Positions 7,692 to 18,021 of a stretch of 64,000 nucleotides of DNA are shown one piece after another. A program made the position numbers and the translations under genes. The stretch's first letter is position 1. Each line of letters begins with the position of its first letter. Source of the stretch: Tamlana flava (lineage in GTDB: Bacteria; Bacteroidota; Bacteroidia; Flavobacteriales; Flavobacteriaceae). The stretch spans positions 248,001 through 312,000 of the forward strand of contig NZ_JBGGTX010000002.1 in assembly GCF_041287255.1 (NCBI RefSeq), read 5' to 3'. The notes below the pieces were generated by a model. That model ran no database searches and was not told where the DNA came from. It saw only the letters and a list, made by a program, of their open reading frames with translations.

Positions 7692-10600
7692 ATGACAAAC
7701 AGAATTGCCTCTTGGGGGATTGGACTATTATTAACTCTCGCTTTATTTTTTGGTAGCATTACCAGTTTACAGGGCCAAACAGCCAGCACCAGCGACAATT
7801 TGGTGGCACAGCCAATTGCCGATAGAAGTGTGCCTTTTGATGTAACTGATTCTGGAATATCCAAAACCGTTGAATTTGGTGCGGATTTGGCATGGGCCAA
7901 TGAACAAGCCTTTAGACGAAATATTTTATTTATGGGTTTAGATCAAATAGATATTGTGAGGGCGTCCTTTCAGCCAACCTACCCTTTGGTTAATGGTACG
8001 GACTTGACCCAAGAACAAATAAACGATTTAAATTATAGACTCTATTTAATTGATACTTACGTGGGTCCAAATACCGACCTCGCCTTGAACTGTGACCATC
8101 CTTGGGTCGATGCCTGGTATGTTGGATTTCCCGATAGATGGGAACAATTAATCGAGGAATCGACAAGGGCCTTTAACGATGCTGGTCACAATGTAATAAC
8201 TGTTGGAGCTTTTAATGAACCTGATTACGGATGGGGGCAAGGTTCTAATCAAGATATGTACGATATAACAGCCTTATTGAATGCAAACCCATATTTTAGT
8301 GGTGTTCGACTTTCAGGTGGCAATACATTGAATTGTGATGCCGCCCAAGGATGGTACGATTATTTAATTCCTGCTGGTGTTAATGAAGGTAATACACATC
8401 AATTAGCTGGAAGTTTTGATGGGTATGCCAGTTTTTTCCAAAATGTTAGGGCTAATGGTCATCATGCCACAGCGGATGAGTTACATAATATTGTTGAAGC
8501 ACTTGTAGGATACGAATATGGCATGCAAACAGGTATTTGGTGGGCAGATATTGATTTGGCAAGTGGAGAAATGGTAAAGGCCTTTGATGGGCAGCGATTG
8601 GGTTACGCGGAACACAGACCTAATTGGACAGCAGCAGCTGTTTATAGAGCTCCAGATGGAAAAGTACAGGCATTTGGTGGTACTTCTGAAAGACAGGCTG
8701 TAACGACCTTTTTTAATTATATATCTAAGGACCGTGCTGTTTACTATGATGGCCATGGGCCTCAAAGAGAGTTTGTTGTTGAAATGCCAGGAGGAACTGG
8801 TTATGGGAATGGCCAGACCAATGCAGAAAGAGTAGTGAATGTTACCTGGGGAGACGATATACAGCCTGTTGTTAATGGACAATATATTCTTGTTAATAGA
8901 GGTAATAGTCAAGCGATGCAAGTATCGGGTAATACGGCAAAAGATGGTTCTAATGTTATTGCTGGAAGCTATACGGGTGCATCTTCTCAACATTGGAATA
9001 TTTTCCCTGTCGATTCTCGAATAGGAGGGGATTTCAGTTATTATCGAATCAAACCAGCATCAAACAACAATAAATCGTTGGATTTAAATGGGTACAATTT
9101 GAATGATGGCGCTAATATAGACCAGTGGAGTATGGCTAATGGTGGAAACATGCAATGGTATTTAGATTACGCTGAAGACGGTTGGTTTTATATTAGAAGT
9201 AGGGAAAGTTCTAAATGCGTTATTGTGGATGGGTCAAATAATGTGGTTCAATGGGAGAAAAATGGTGGCCTCGAGCAGCAATGGAGACTTATACCTGTAG
9301 GTTCTCCAATAGAGTTTAATGCGCCAAATACTCCAGCTAATTTGGTTGCAACCGCTCAAGCAACTTCAATAAAATTAGATTGGACAGCCAATTCTGAAGC
9401 TGATTTAGCTGGTTATTCCGTTGTTCGAGCAACGGCCTCCAATGGAGAATATAACATGATTGCCAGAAATATAAATGCAACATCATTTGTGGATAATTCT
9501 GCTATTTCAGGAACCCAGTATTTCTACAAAATAAAGTCAATGGATGAATCTTTGAATAGTTCAACTTATTCCAATCCTGTTTCGGCAACGGCTACTGGGA
9601 ATGATAGTATAGTTGCACACTATGAATTCGAAGGCAGCACATCAGATGCCACTATCAATTTAAATAATCCTGCAACAGCTGGAGGTACGTCTTATGCTTC
9701 AGGTCAAGTAGGTTCCAACGCCTTATCATTAAATGGTTCTGACGCATTTGTGCAATTGCCTTACGATGTTGGCAATCATGGAGAAATTACTGTGGCTACA
9801 TGGGTAAACTGGAATGGAGGTGGTGCATGGCAAAGAATCTTTGATTTTGGTAATGGTGAGGAAGAAAGCATTTACTTGACAACCAATAACTGGTCTGGTA
9901 ACATAGAATTTAACATATATAATGCTGCTTCAGGAAATAATGTATTGGTAGGCCCGTCAATTCCCCAAAACACATGGGTGCATCTTGCTGTAACTTTTGG
10001 GGCTTCTGAAATGGTACTATATTTGAACGGACAACCTGTAGCGCAGTCTACCTCACCGTCCATCAACCCGCTGGATATCAAACCTGTACTTAACTACATA
10101 GGTAGAAGCCAATGGCCAGATGCATTACTAAATGGAAGCATTGATGATTTTAGGGTATATAATTATCCGTTGTCTGCCCAAGAAATTGCTGTTTTAGCAG
10201 GAATTTCTACCGAAAACACGCCTCCAACAGTAACTATAACCAACCCTACAGAAGGAGAAGTTTTTACTGAGGGAACAGTGGTGACGATTAGTGCTGACGC
10301 TTCTGATACAGACGGGTCAGTAACCCAAGTTGAATTTTTTGCCAGTGGCGTATCGATTGGGGTTGATACCACTAGTCCATATAGTGTAAACTGGACCATT
10401 GGTTCAGGCTCTTATGGGTTGACAGCTGTAGCAACAGATGACCAGTCAGCCGTAACCTCGTCAATAGGTGTTGGTGTTACAGGTAACTGTGCAGGGACCA
10501 CTATAACTCCATATTACCAAATCAACTATGGTGCTTGGGTAATTGGAACGGAAATCACTATTAACGAAGGAGATGTGGTTGGTTTTGGCCCCCAACCGAT

Positions 10601-11354
10601 TACTGGTGGCTCTTGGAGTTGGAGTGGATGTGGTACTTCAGGATCCTCTCGAGAGCAATTTGTAACACTAAACAGCTCGTGTTCAGCTACTCCAACATAT
10701 ACCAATGATTGTGGCGGTGTAAGCAGCATTACCTATAATGTTACAGTAATCCCAACGGGTAATTCTTATATGGCAGTTCAGTCAATTGTTACAGGTACAG
10801 TTGGTGCGGGAAAAGGCAATAAGTATGGTTCGGCTGAGGTGACTATCTTAGATAATCTCGGTAATCCTGTTTCAGGTGCAACGGTTTTTGGATCCTTTAG
10901 CGGAAGCTGGAATGAAAGCCATAATGCGGTAACCGGGTCTAACGGAGTGGCCTATTTACAAACTTCAAGCACTTTGAAGGGAGGAGTAGCGGTTAACTTC
11001 TGTGTGGATAATGTATCCCACGGTAGCTTAGCTTATGATGATACCCAAAATGTAATTACATGTACCAGTGGGGCAGCAAGAGATGCTAATACGGCTTTAA
11101 GTAGTTCTGATTCAGAGTTTATTGAATTTAGTTTGTACCCTAATCCTACAACAAGATTTGTAAGATTTAAGTTAACGGAGGAGCCAATAAGTGTCAATAT
11201 GGTTGATATGAACGGAAGACTGATTTTTGTAAATTCGGTTAAAGCCGGTAATAATGAATACGAAATTGATATGGGTGACATTAATGCTGGAATTTATTTC
11301 CTTTCGCTAATTACAGCTGAGGCTCAAATCACAAAGAAAATTATCAAGAAATAA
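7692..11354 (+). CDS. Multimodular T9SS-secreted glycoside hydrolase, clan GH-A-like
   Basis: A 1220-residue secreted enzyme. Modules, by residue: signal peptide 1-29; (beta/alpha)8-like catalytic domain about 55-385; ricin-type beta-trefoil (CBM13-like) about 396-536; FN3 about 547-635; LamG/concanavalin-like about 640-835; Ig-like about 843-928; a Cys-rich module about 931-1020 (CAGTT, WSGCGTSG, NDCGG); a second Ig-like module about 1025-1125; T9SS type A sorting domain about 1140-1220 (SLYPNPTTRF...KKIIKK). The acid/base is probably E176 in VGAFNEPDYG, the N-E-P motif of clan GH-A; the nucleophile is perhaps E263 in TADELHN. I cannot assign a GH family. The three or more binding modules suggest attack on an insoluble or branched polymer outside the cell. 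It is the only visible endo-acting candidate in this PUL. Confidence 0.78.
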   Translation: MTNRIASWGIGLLLTLALFFGSITSLQGQTASTSDNLVAQPIADRSVPFDVTDSGISKTVEFGADLAWANEQAFRRNILFMGLDQIDIVRASFQPTYPLVNGTDLTQEQINDLNYRLYLIDTYVGPNTDLALNCDHPWVDAWYVGFPDRWEQLIEESTRAFNDAGHNVITVGAFNEPDYGWGQGSNQDMYDITALLNANPYFSGVRLSGGNTLNCDAAQGWYDYLIPAGVNEGNTHQLAGSFDGYASFFQNVRANGHHATADELHNIVEALVGYEYGMQTGIWWADIDLASGEMVKAFDGQRLGYAEHRPNWTAAAVYRAPDGKVQAFGGTSERQAVTTFFNYISKDRAVYYDGHGPQREFVVEMPGGTGYGNGQTNAERVVNVTWGDDIQPVVNGQYILVNRGNSQAMQVSGNTAKDGSNVIAGSYTGASSQHWNIFPVDSRIGGDFSYYRIKPASNNNKSLDLNGYNLNDGANIDQWSMANGGNMQWYLDYAEDGWFYIRSRESSKCVIVDGSNNVVQWEKNGGLEQQWRLIPVGSPIEFNAPNTPANLVATAQATSIKLDWTANSEADLAGYSVVRATASNGEYNMIARNINATSFVDNSAISGTQYFYKIKSMDESLNSSTYSNPVSATATGNDSIVAHYEFEGSTSDATINLNNPATAGGTSYASGQVGSNALSLNGSDAFVQLPYDVGNHGEITVATWVNWNGGGAWQRIFDFGNGEEESIYLTTNNWSGNIEFNIYNAASGNNVLVGPSIPQNTWVHLAVTFGASEMVLYLNGQPVAQSTSPSINPLDIKPVLNYIGRSQWPDALLNGSIDDFRVYNYPLSAQEIAVLAGISTENTPPTVTITNPTEGEVFTEGTVVTISADASDTDGSVTQVEFFASGVSIGVDTTSPYSVNWTIGSGSYGLTAVATDDQSAVTSSIGVGVTGNCAGTTITPYYQINYGAWVIGTEITINEGDVVGFGPQPITGGSWSWSGCGTSGSSREQFVTLNSSCSATPTYTNDCGGVSSITYNVTVIPTGNSYMAVQSIVTGTVGAGKGNKYGSAEVTILDNLGNPVSGATVFGSFSGSWNESHNAVTGSNGVAYLQTSSTLKGGVAVNFCVDNVSHGSLAYDDTQNVITCTSGAARDANTALSSSDSEFIEFSLYPNPTTRFVRFKLTEEPISVNMVDMNGRLIFVNSVKAGNNEYEIDMGDINAGIYFLSLITAEAQITKKIIKK

Positions 11355-11375
11355 TAACTGAAAAAAGAATATGAA

Positions 11376-11409
11376 AAGGGCTGCATGGATAATCATGCAG
11401 CCCTTTATT
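11376..11409. terminator. Bidirectional terminator between convergent PUL genes
   Basis: AAAGGGCTGCATG pairs with CATGCAGCCCTTT around a 6-nt loop, with A's on one side and T's on the other. It lies between the convergent GH-A gene and the GH42 gene and can serve both. Confidence 0.85.
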
Positions 11410-11450
11410 AATAGTATATTTTATAATTTAAAAATGCTAAAGGGTTACTA

Positions 11451-13544
11451 CTAATTCTCCTCAACAATTTGCAAACCCCAAGGTTCAAGCGTTAAAGGTT
11501 GTTCGTTTTGAATTTTGTCTCCGTTTAAAAGTTCTGTACCTCTACCGTATTGATATTTTAATGTTTGTTTTTCTTGAGAATAATTAAAGAAATATCTAAC
11601 TGTTTTGCCTTTCTTGTTGGTTCCTGTTTTTACAATAATTGGGTAAGTTAGATTTTGGTCTTTTCCCCATAGTTTAGTCTTTTTAAGTTGGTCTTCAAAA
11701 ATTTTGTTAATCAGTTTTTCACCAGGCATAAACCCAATATATGTGGCAATTCCCTTACCATATTTGTTTTCGGTTATAGCAGCGTATCTGCCCCAAAAAG
11801 GATGGTCGTAATAGGCAAGCACATTGGTGTTTTTATCAGTTGTAAGAAGTTCCATAAAATATTTAACTTCTTCATCCTGAACATCAAGCCCGTAAGCATC
11901 TCCTTTGATTGATACATTTTCGGGTTTTGCAAATTGGCTGTAATAGTTGCCTGTCGCCTTTCTTATAATTCCTGGTTGTTTCGTGTGGCGTACTTTTACG
12001 TTTTCATCAGAAAACCCAGATTTGAATGTATAGATAATTCGGCCACCATTTTCAACATATGTGTTTAAGGCTTCCAAAATGTCATCGGAGGCGGCATATA
12101 AAACAGGAACAACAATCAATTTGTAATTACTTAGTTTGTCAATAGTTGACGGGTCTAAAAAATCTACCCCGACATTCATTTTATAGAGGGCATCGTAGAA
12201 TGGCCTAACAATGTCATTGTATTTTTCTGAACTGAACCAACCAAAACTGAAGTCATCAAAAGCAGTCATGGCCTCATTACTAACGAAAAATGCAACATCG
12301 TTATTTTTTTTCAACCCAAGAAGGTGGTCGTTCAAACGTTTAAAATCTTCACCAATCGTTTTGGCTTCGTTATATGTAGGGTTTGGTTCAAAATCATGAC
12401 TTAACAACCCTTTCCAATAGGTTTCAATGGCGTTATGCAGTGAATGCCAATGCCAGTATCCGACCATAGAAGCCCCAGAAGCCAAATGACTAAATGCTTG
12501 TAGGCGCAACTGACCTGGATACGGGGTCCATTTAGCAAATCCCTGGGCTTCGGTTTCAATAATAAAGTAATTTTTTCCATCTTTAAATGAGCGTGCCATG
12601 TCACCGCCAAATGAAATTTCAATCCCTGTGAGGTGGTCCTGCGTTGGGTGATATATGTCGATGCCAACAACGTCAAGTGCTTGGTCTATTTCAAAATGGT
12701 CTGCGTCCGGTTGCATACCAAAAGAATATCCCCTCCACTCTAGATCATGATTGTGGGTAATAAATTGATTGGGTTTTGAATAATCTCGAATGATATCTGC
12801 TTGCCAAGAAAGAAAATCGGTTACCAAGAGGCGTTGAAAGTGTTCGAACTCTGATCTGAAGCTAGCATTAATTGTTCCATTCACAGAAGGAAATTCTTCC
12901 CAAGAGTTAATGCGGTTACTCCAATAATCCAAACCATATTTGCTGTTAATACTATCCAATGATTTAAACTTCTCTTTCATGTGAGTAACAAATTTCTTCT
13001 GTACAGGCTCACCGGCTGTATTAAAGTGTTTCGTCTCATTATCAACTTGGTAGCCAATAATTGCAGGATGGTCTTTTACATGTTCCATCATTTTTCGAAT
13101 GACTCTTTCAACATAAAATCTATAAGTTTCGTGTGAAATATCCATGTTCTGACGTGGACCATATACATTTGTTTTACCATCTGGGGTAGTTGCTAAAATT
13201 TCAGGGTGTTTATGGGCCAACCATGCAGGTATAGCATAAGATGGTGTGCCGAATATTACATCAATACCATTTTCATGCATGGCATCTAAAACTCTATCTA
13301 TGCTTGAAAAATTGTAAATACCATCTTGAGGTTCTACCGTACTCCACGTAGATTCGGCAATACGAACAAAATTAATATTCGCATCCTTCATCATCTCAAT
13401 GTCTTTTTGCAATCGCTCATATGGCATATATTCATCGTAATAGGCAACGCCGTAATATAAGTGGTCCTGCTGATAGCTTTGTCCTTGGCTGAATTGAACT
13501 ATAAAGACAAAAAGAGGCATAATGATTAGTTTAAACTGTTTCAT
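11451..13544 (-). CDS. Secreted GH42-type beta-galactosidase (copy 1)
   Basis: A 697-residue protein with signal peptide 1-22 (ending SQGQS), a GH42 TIM barrel (about 28-400), a beta-galactosidase trimerisation-like domain (about 415-620) and a small C-terminal beta domain (about 620-697). GH42 marks are YGVAYYDEYMP, RIAESTW, FGTPSYAIPAWL, acid/base E170 in GYQVDNE, and probable nucleophile E330 in FIIETEAQ. It releases terminal beta-linked galactose (or a related sugar such as arabinose); the signal peptide implies periplasmic or surface action. It is paralogous along its whole length to the GH42 at 23860-25959. It is transcribed away from the glycosidase gene and shares direction with the HTCS gene. 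Confidence 0.88.
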   Translation of the reverse strand: MKQFKLIIMPLFVFIVQFSQGQSYQQDHLYYGVAYYDEYMPYERLQKDIEMMKDANINFVRIAESTWSTVEPQDGIYNFSSIDRVLDAMHENGIDVIFGTPSYAIPAWLAHKHPEILATTPDGKTNVYGPRQNMDISHETYRFYVERVIRKMMEHVKDHPAIIGYQVDNETKHFNTAGEPVQKKFVTHMKEKFKSLDSINSKYGLDYWSNRINSWEEFPSVNGTINASFRSEFEHFQRLLVTDFLSWQADIIRDYSKPNQFITHNHDLEWRGYSFGMQPDADHFEIDQALDVVGIDIYHPTQDHLTGIEISFGGDMARSFKDGKNYFIIETEAQGFAKWTPYPGQLRLQAFSHLASGASMVGYWHWHSLHNAIETYWKGLLSHDFEPNPTYNEAKTIGEDFKRLNDHLLGLKKNNDVAFFVSNEAMTAFDDFSFGWFSSEKYNDIVRPFYDALYKMNVGVDFLDPSTIDKLSNYKLIVVPVLYAASDDILEALNTYVENGGRIIYTFKSGFSDENVKVRHTKQPGIIRKATGNYYSQFAKPENVSIKGDAYGLDVQDEEVKYFMELLTTDKNTNVLAYYDHPFWGRYAAITENKYGKGIATYIGFMPGEKLINKIFEDQLKKTKLWGKDQNLTYPIIVKTGTNKKGKTVRYFFNYSQEKQTLKYQYGRGTELLNGDKIQNEQPLTLEPWGLQIVEEN

Positions 13545-13753
13545 TTGTTAAATATTATAAAGTTAGTTGTTATGAATGATCAGATATTTATCAATAGTAA
13601 TAATATATTAAACAGAAGCTCGACCCATATTCGCCAAGAAGGAATCAAAAATCGGTCAATCAATTTGGGGTGAAGACGCATTATATTATACGAAAAAGTC
13701 ACATAGAATTAGATCGTGCAACTTTTATATTTGGTTAAGGACTGGAATTAGGT

Positions 13754-16700
13754 TTAATTGTCTTTTATTTTTTGAAGGTATTCACTTGGGTTCATTCCAA
13801 ATTCTTCTTTAAAACATTGCCTAAAATAACTGCTACTATTAATTCCAACTTGGTACATTATTTCTGAAATATTATATTGACCCGTTATTAAAAGTTGCTC
13901 AGCATAATTCACCCTTACCTTTCGTATAAATTCGTTTGCCGTTAAATCGGTTAGCGCTTTAATTTTTCTGTACAAGGTTGAATGACTCATGTTTAGTTGA
14001 GCAGCTACATAAGAAATGTTCATCTTTTCATCTTCAAGATTCTCCTCAATAACTTCAGTGAGTTTATTTAAAAACTCTTTGTCTAGTTCACCAACAGACT
14101 CATTTAGTAATTGTTGTTTTTGTTTAAATTTTGAAACACTAGTGAGTGAATATTGCTTTCTTGTGTCAATAATGTTTTTAAGCCTACTTTTTAATAAGTT
14201 ACTGCTGAAGGGCTTAGTTAAATAGGAGTCTGCCCCAACATCGTATCCAACTTTCTGATCATGTAACGAAACCTTCGCTGTTAAAAGTACAACTGGGATG
14301 TGGCTGGTTCTTATATCTTGTTTTAATAATCTGCACATTTCAATTCCATCCATTATTGGCATCATAACATCGCTAATTATAATATCCGGAATTTGTTCGC
14401 TGGCCTCTTCCAATCCTGTTTTGCCATTTTGTGCGGCAATAACATTGTATGTATCACTGAGCGACTCTTTAATATATTCAATAATATCCTGGTCATCGTC
14501 TACAACCAGCACCACGTTTTTATCATCATCTTCAATGTCTGGTTCTTCAGGATAATAATGTACAGCATCGGGGTAACTGTTGTTGGTTAAAAATTTGATT
14601 TTAAATGTAGTTCCTTTGTTTAATTCACTGGAAGCTTCTATATCTGCTTCATGCAGCTCTACCATGTTTTTTACCAACGCTAAGCCAATTCCAGTGCCCT
14701 TTATAGGATGCGAAACATTTTTAGCTTGATAGTATCTGTCAAAGATATATGGTAAATCAGCTTCTGAAATTCCATAGCCTGTATCCGAAACTTTTATTTC
14801 GGTGTAATCAATGTTGTCTTCCTGGTAATTTCTGAATTCAAGCCTAATTGAACCTTTTTGCGTGTATTTGAGTGCATTGGACAAAAGGTTGTCCATAATT
14901 ATTGTAACCACATTGGGGTCAAAAAACATTTCAGTTTTTTGTTTTGGCTCAAAAATCTGAATGTCGATTGATTTGTTTTGGTTCAGGTCTTTGTATTTAG
15001 CCCCAATCTCATAAATGTATTGAGTCAAATCGTCTTTAATAACGGTGAGCTTCCTGCTCTTATTTTCAGATTTTCTAAATTCGAGAATTTGGTTCACTAT
15101 CTGCAGCAATCTATTTGCAATTCTTTGAACAATTTGCAATTTTTTAGATTGTTCTTTGGTTAATGAATTTTCTGCAATTAAGTCTTCCAAAGGCCCTAAA
15201 ATTAGTGTCATAGGGCTTCTTAATTCATGCGTAATGTTGGTAAAGAACTTAAGTTTTTCTTCATTCAAATCGTGCTCCTGTTGACGGCTGTTTTTTTCTA
15301 AAATTAATGCATTTTCAACCTTTAATTTTCTTTCATAGAATCGAGCTACAAAAATTAGAATAACTGAGGCTAGAACCAAATAAATAAATTTCATCCACCA
15401 AGAAAGCCAAATTGGCGGGTTGATTTTTATATTTAATGTATTGAATTGTTCGGACCATTCATTATTTCTTATTCTTGATTTTAAATTAAAAACATAGTTC
15501 CCAGGTTTTAAGTTTCTGAAGGTAGCCTCTCGGTCATTATTAATGAGAAACCAACCATCATTAAGGCCCTCCATTTGATATGCAAACTCTGCTTTATCAG
15601 ACAGTGAATAATCTAGAAGGTTAAATTTAATCTGTATGGTATTTTGATTATGATTTAACTCTAAGTCCTCATCAAAGGGAATGTCAATGAATTGGTTGAG
15701 GTTATTTTTATCAATAGTTGCTAAAATATTTGTAATACTAGGCTTAGGAGATATAATGGACAATGTCTCTATATTTTGGTCAAACCAAGTTATGCCATTC
15801 TGCGTTCCAAAATATAAATTTCCATCGTTGGTTTTGGCAACAGATCCATAAAGATATTCACCAGAAGTAATTCCATCGCTAACATCAAAATTGCTAACGT
15901 TCATTGTACCTAATTGAATTTTACTCAATCCATTAATAGTGCTCAGCCAAATTTCATTTTCGGATTTACCTTCTGTAATTGCGCGAATATCAGATTCAGC
16001 CAAACCAGAAACTTTACCAATGCGAATAATTGAATTTGTAGTGGTGTCTTTAATTAGGAAAAGGTCATTTTGGCTTCCAATCCACATTCTGTTTTTGGAA
16101 TCTTTAAAAATGCAATTAATGGCATAAAAATCGTAATTGCTACCATATTGTTTTATGAGTTTAAAATCTTGATCATAAAGGCTAAGATTACCAACTAATG
16201 TGCCTACCCATATATTTCCATTTCCGTCTTCGGCAATAGCCCTAATTAAATTGTCTGGAAGTTCTGAGTTTTCTGTTGTAAATATTTCACAATTACCTAA
16301 CTTACTGTTGTACTTATGTAGACCTTTATCTGTGGCTATCCATATATTATTTTCAGAATCCTCGAAGAACGAGTAAACAGGCGTATGTTCAATATCATCA
16401 AAACAATCAAGTTTCTTAAAACTTTCTTGATTGTTATTGCCATAATAAATAGCTCCTTCTGAGGTTCCAATCCAAATATTATTTTTGCCACAATAGATGC
16501 TTATGATATTTTGGTTCTCATAATTTGCATCAACAGAATTTAATTGCTTAATTTTCTTACCTTTATTAAAAACAGCTAATCCACCAGAACCATTGGCAAC
16601 CCAAATATTATCGTTTTCATCTCTACAAAGTTGGTGTACCCAACTTTCATTCAAGCTATTAGGGTTAGAAATGTAGGGTAGATAATCAATCTTGTTAAAA

Positions 16701-17815
16701 GGGCTTGCATTGTTAGATATGAAATTAATACCACTGCCTTGGCCTCCGAGCCAAATGTTCCCGAAATAATCTTGGATTAAGGTTTGAACCGATAGACTTG
16801 AAAGCCCATTTGAAGTAACAGAATATAAAATGCGTTTAAATTTTATGTCAGATAGTTTAAAATTAAATGACAATTCCTTCAAATCTAAAATGTTTAAGCC
16901 TCCTCCTTCTGTTCCGATGTAAAGTTTGTGGTCTTCTGATTCAATAATGTGCTGGATGAAGTCGTGCGATAATGAGTTCGGATTTTTAGCGTCATGCTTA
17001 AAATTAATCATCTTCTCGCTAATAGGGTCAAACAAAGTAAGTCCATCACGTGTGCCAATCCAAACGCGTCCATGAGAATCCTTAATAATGCTAGTTACCG
17101 TATTGCTAACAAGTGATAGCGGATTTTTTGGATTATGTCTATAATTTACTGCAGTATTCGTTTTTGGATTTAATATACTGAAACCCTCATTAACATGACC
17201 GACATATACACTTTCCTCTGTGTCATAAAACATGCACCAATTGTAATTGGATCCTAATCCTTTTGTGCTCTCTGTGTTGAAGTGCCTAAATTCATTGTTC
17301 TCTTTATTAAGAACATCAATACCCCCATCGTAAGTTGCGAACCAGATGTTACCTTTGTCATCTCCATCTATATGGGTTATTCCGTTAGCACTAAGGTTAT
17401 TTGCATCAGGTTTGTCATAATCATGTTCGTAATGCTTAAAAGTATGCGTTTTATAATTGTATGCATCAACTCCATTTTTTTCTGAGCCTATCCAAATAAC
17501 ATCATCAAATTTATCGGCATATATAAAATTTATAATGTTACTGCAGATGGTGTTTTCTTTAGAATCAGACTTCTTAAATACGATAAAAGTGCTTGAATCA
17601 AACCTGTTTAACCCATCTTTTGTGCCTGCCCAAATGAAGCCATCCCTATCTTGAGTTATACTTGTAATATTAGTATTGGACAGGCCTTCTCCTATTCCTA
17701 TTTTTTCCACTTTAATCGTTTGAGCAGATATAAAAATGGTTGATAACAGCAAGAAAATAGCTGGTAATGTTTGGCCGAATTTCATTTTAAATGTTTGAGT
17801 TTTTGTTTTGGGCAC
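13754..17815 (-). CDS. Hybrid two-component system sensor/regulator (HTCS) of the PUL
   Basis: A 1353-residue one-polypeptide signalling protein. It has a signal sequence (about 12-32), then many two-component-regulator propeller repeats of the type GNIWVGT/GRVWIGT/NNIWIAT (about 35-730), a Y_Y_Y domain (about 745-820), one membrane helix (about 825-845), a histidine kinase with phospho-acceptor His in FFTNITHELRSP, an HATPase domain (DTGYGISEADL, GTGIGLALV), a receiver domain with acceptor Asp in IIISDVMMPIMDG, and a C-terminal AraC-type HTH pair (about 1250-1350). The periplasmic propeller binds an oligosaccharide and the AraC end activates PUL promoters. Its position beside susC is standard. 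Confidence 0.95.
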   Translation of the reverse strand: MPKTKTQTFKMKFGQTLPAIFLLLSTIFISAQTIKVEKIGIGEGLSNTNITSITQDRDGFIWAGTKDGLNRFDSSTFIVFKKSDSKENTICSNIINFIYADKFDDVIWIGSEKNGVDAYNYKTHTFKHYEHDYDKPDANNLSANGITHIDGDDKGNIWFATYDGGIDVLNKENNEFRHFNTESTKGLGSNYNWCMFYDTEESVYVGHVNEGFSILNPKTNTAVNYRHNPKNPLSLVSNTVTSIIKDSHGRVWIGTRDGLTLFDPISEKMINFKHDAKNPNSLSHDFIQHIIESEDHKLYIGTEGGGLNILDLKELSFNFKLSDIKFKRILYSVTSNGLSSLSVQTLIQDYFGNIWLGGQGSGINFISNNASPFNKIDYLPYISNPNSLNESWVHQLCRDENDNIWVANGSGGLAVFNKGKKIKQLNSVDANYENQNIISIYCGKNNIWIGTSEGAIYYGNNNQESFKKLDCFDDIEHTPVYSFFEDSENNIWIATDKGLHKYNSKLGNCEIFTTENSELPDNLIRAIAEDGNGNIWVGTLVGNLSLYDQDFKLIKQYGSNYDFYAINCIFKDSKNRMWIGSQNDLFLIKDTTTNSIIRIGKVSGLAESDIRAITEGKSENEIWLSTINGLSKIQLGTMNVSNFDVSDGITSGEYLYGSVAKTNDGNLYFGTQNGITWFDQNIETLSIISPKPSITNILATIDKNNLNQFIDIPFDEDLELNHNQNTIQIKFNLLDYSLSDKAEFAYQMEGLNDGWFLINNDREATFRNLKPGNYVFNLKSRIRNNEWSEQFNTLNIKINPPIWLSWWMKFIYLVLASVILIFVARFYERKLKVENALILEKNSRQQEHDLNEEKLKFFTNITHELRSPMTLILGPLEDLIAENSLTKEQSKKLQIVQRIANRLLQIVNQILEFRKSENKSRKLTVIKDDLTQYIYEIGAKYKDLNQNKSIDIQIFEPKQKTEMFFDPNVVTIIMDNLLSNALKYTQKGSIRLEFRNYQEDNIDYTEIKVSDTGYGISEADLPYIFDRYYQAKNVSHPIKGTGIGLALVKNMVELHEADIEASSELNKGTTFKIKFLTNNSYPDAVHYYPEEPDIEDDDKNVVLVVDDDQDIIEYIKESLSDTYNVIAAQNGKTGLEEASEQIPDIIISDVMMPIMDGIEMCRLLKQDIRTSHIPVVLLTAKVSLHDQKVGYDVGADSYLTKPFSSNLLKSRLKNIIDTRKQYSLTSVSKFKQKQQLLNESVGELDKEFLNKLTEVIEENLEDEKMNISYVAAQLNMSHSTLYRKIKALTDLTANEFIRKVRVNYAEQLLITGQYNISEIMYQVGINSSSYFRQCFKEEFGMNPSEYLQKIKDN

Positions 17816-18021
17816 ATGTAAATTTAACTAAAATCCATAAGACCTTTCTTTAATTATTTTGGCAGAAGCATAAAAAACGAATTTCAGCTTGTGATTGCTG
17901 AATTACAGATACTGATAAGGGACGGGTATTAGTAGTTTTAACCACATCAATATAAACATTTGAAGCTGCTAAACAGATTGACAACAAGATAAAAAAATGT
18001 AAAAGCAGTCGATTCCTCATT

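Noticed and set aside
8481..8993. 170-codon minus-strand open frame inside the GH-A gene
   Set aside because: It is fully covered by a well-supported gene in another frame and has no family features.
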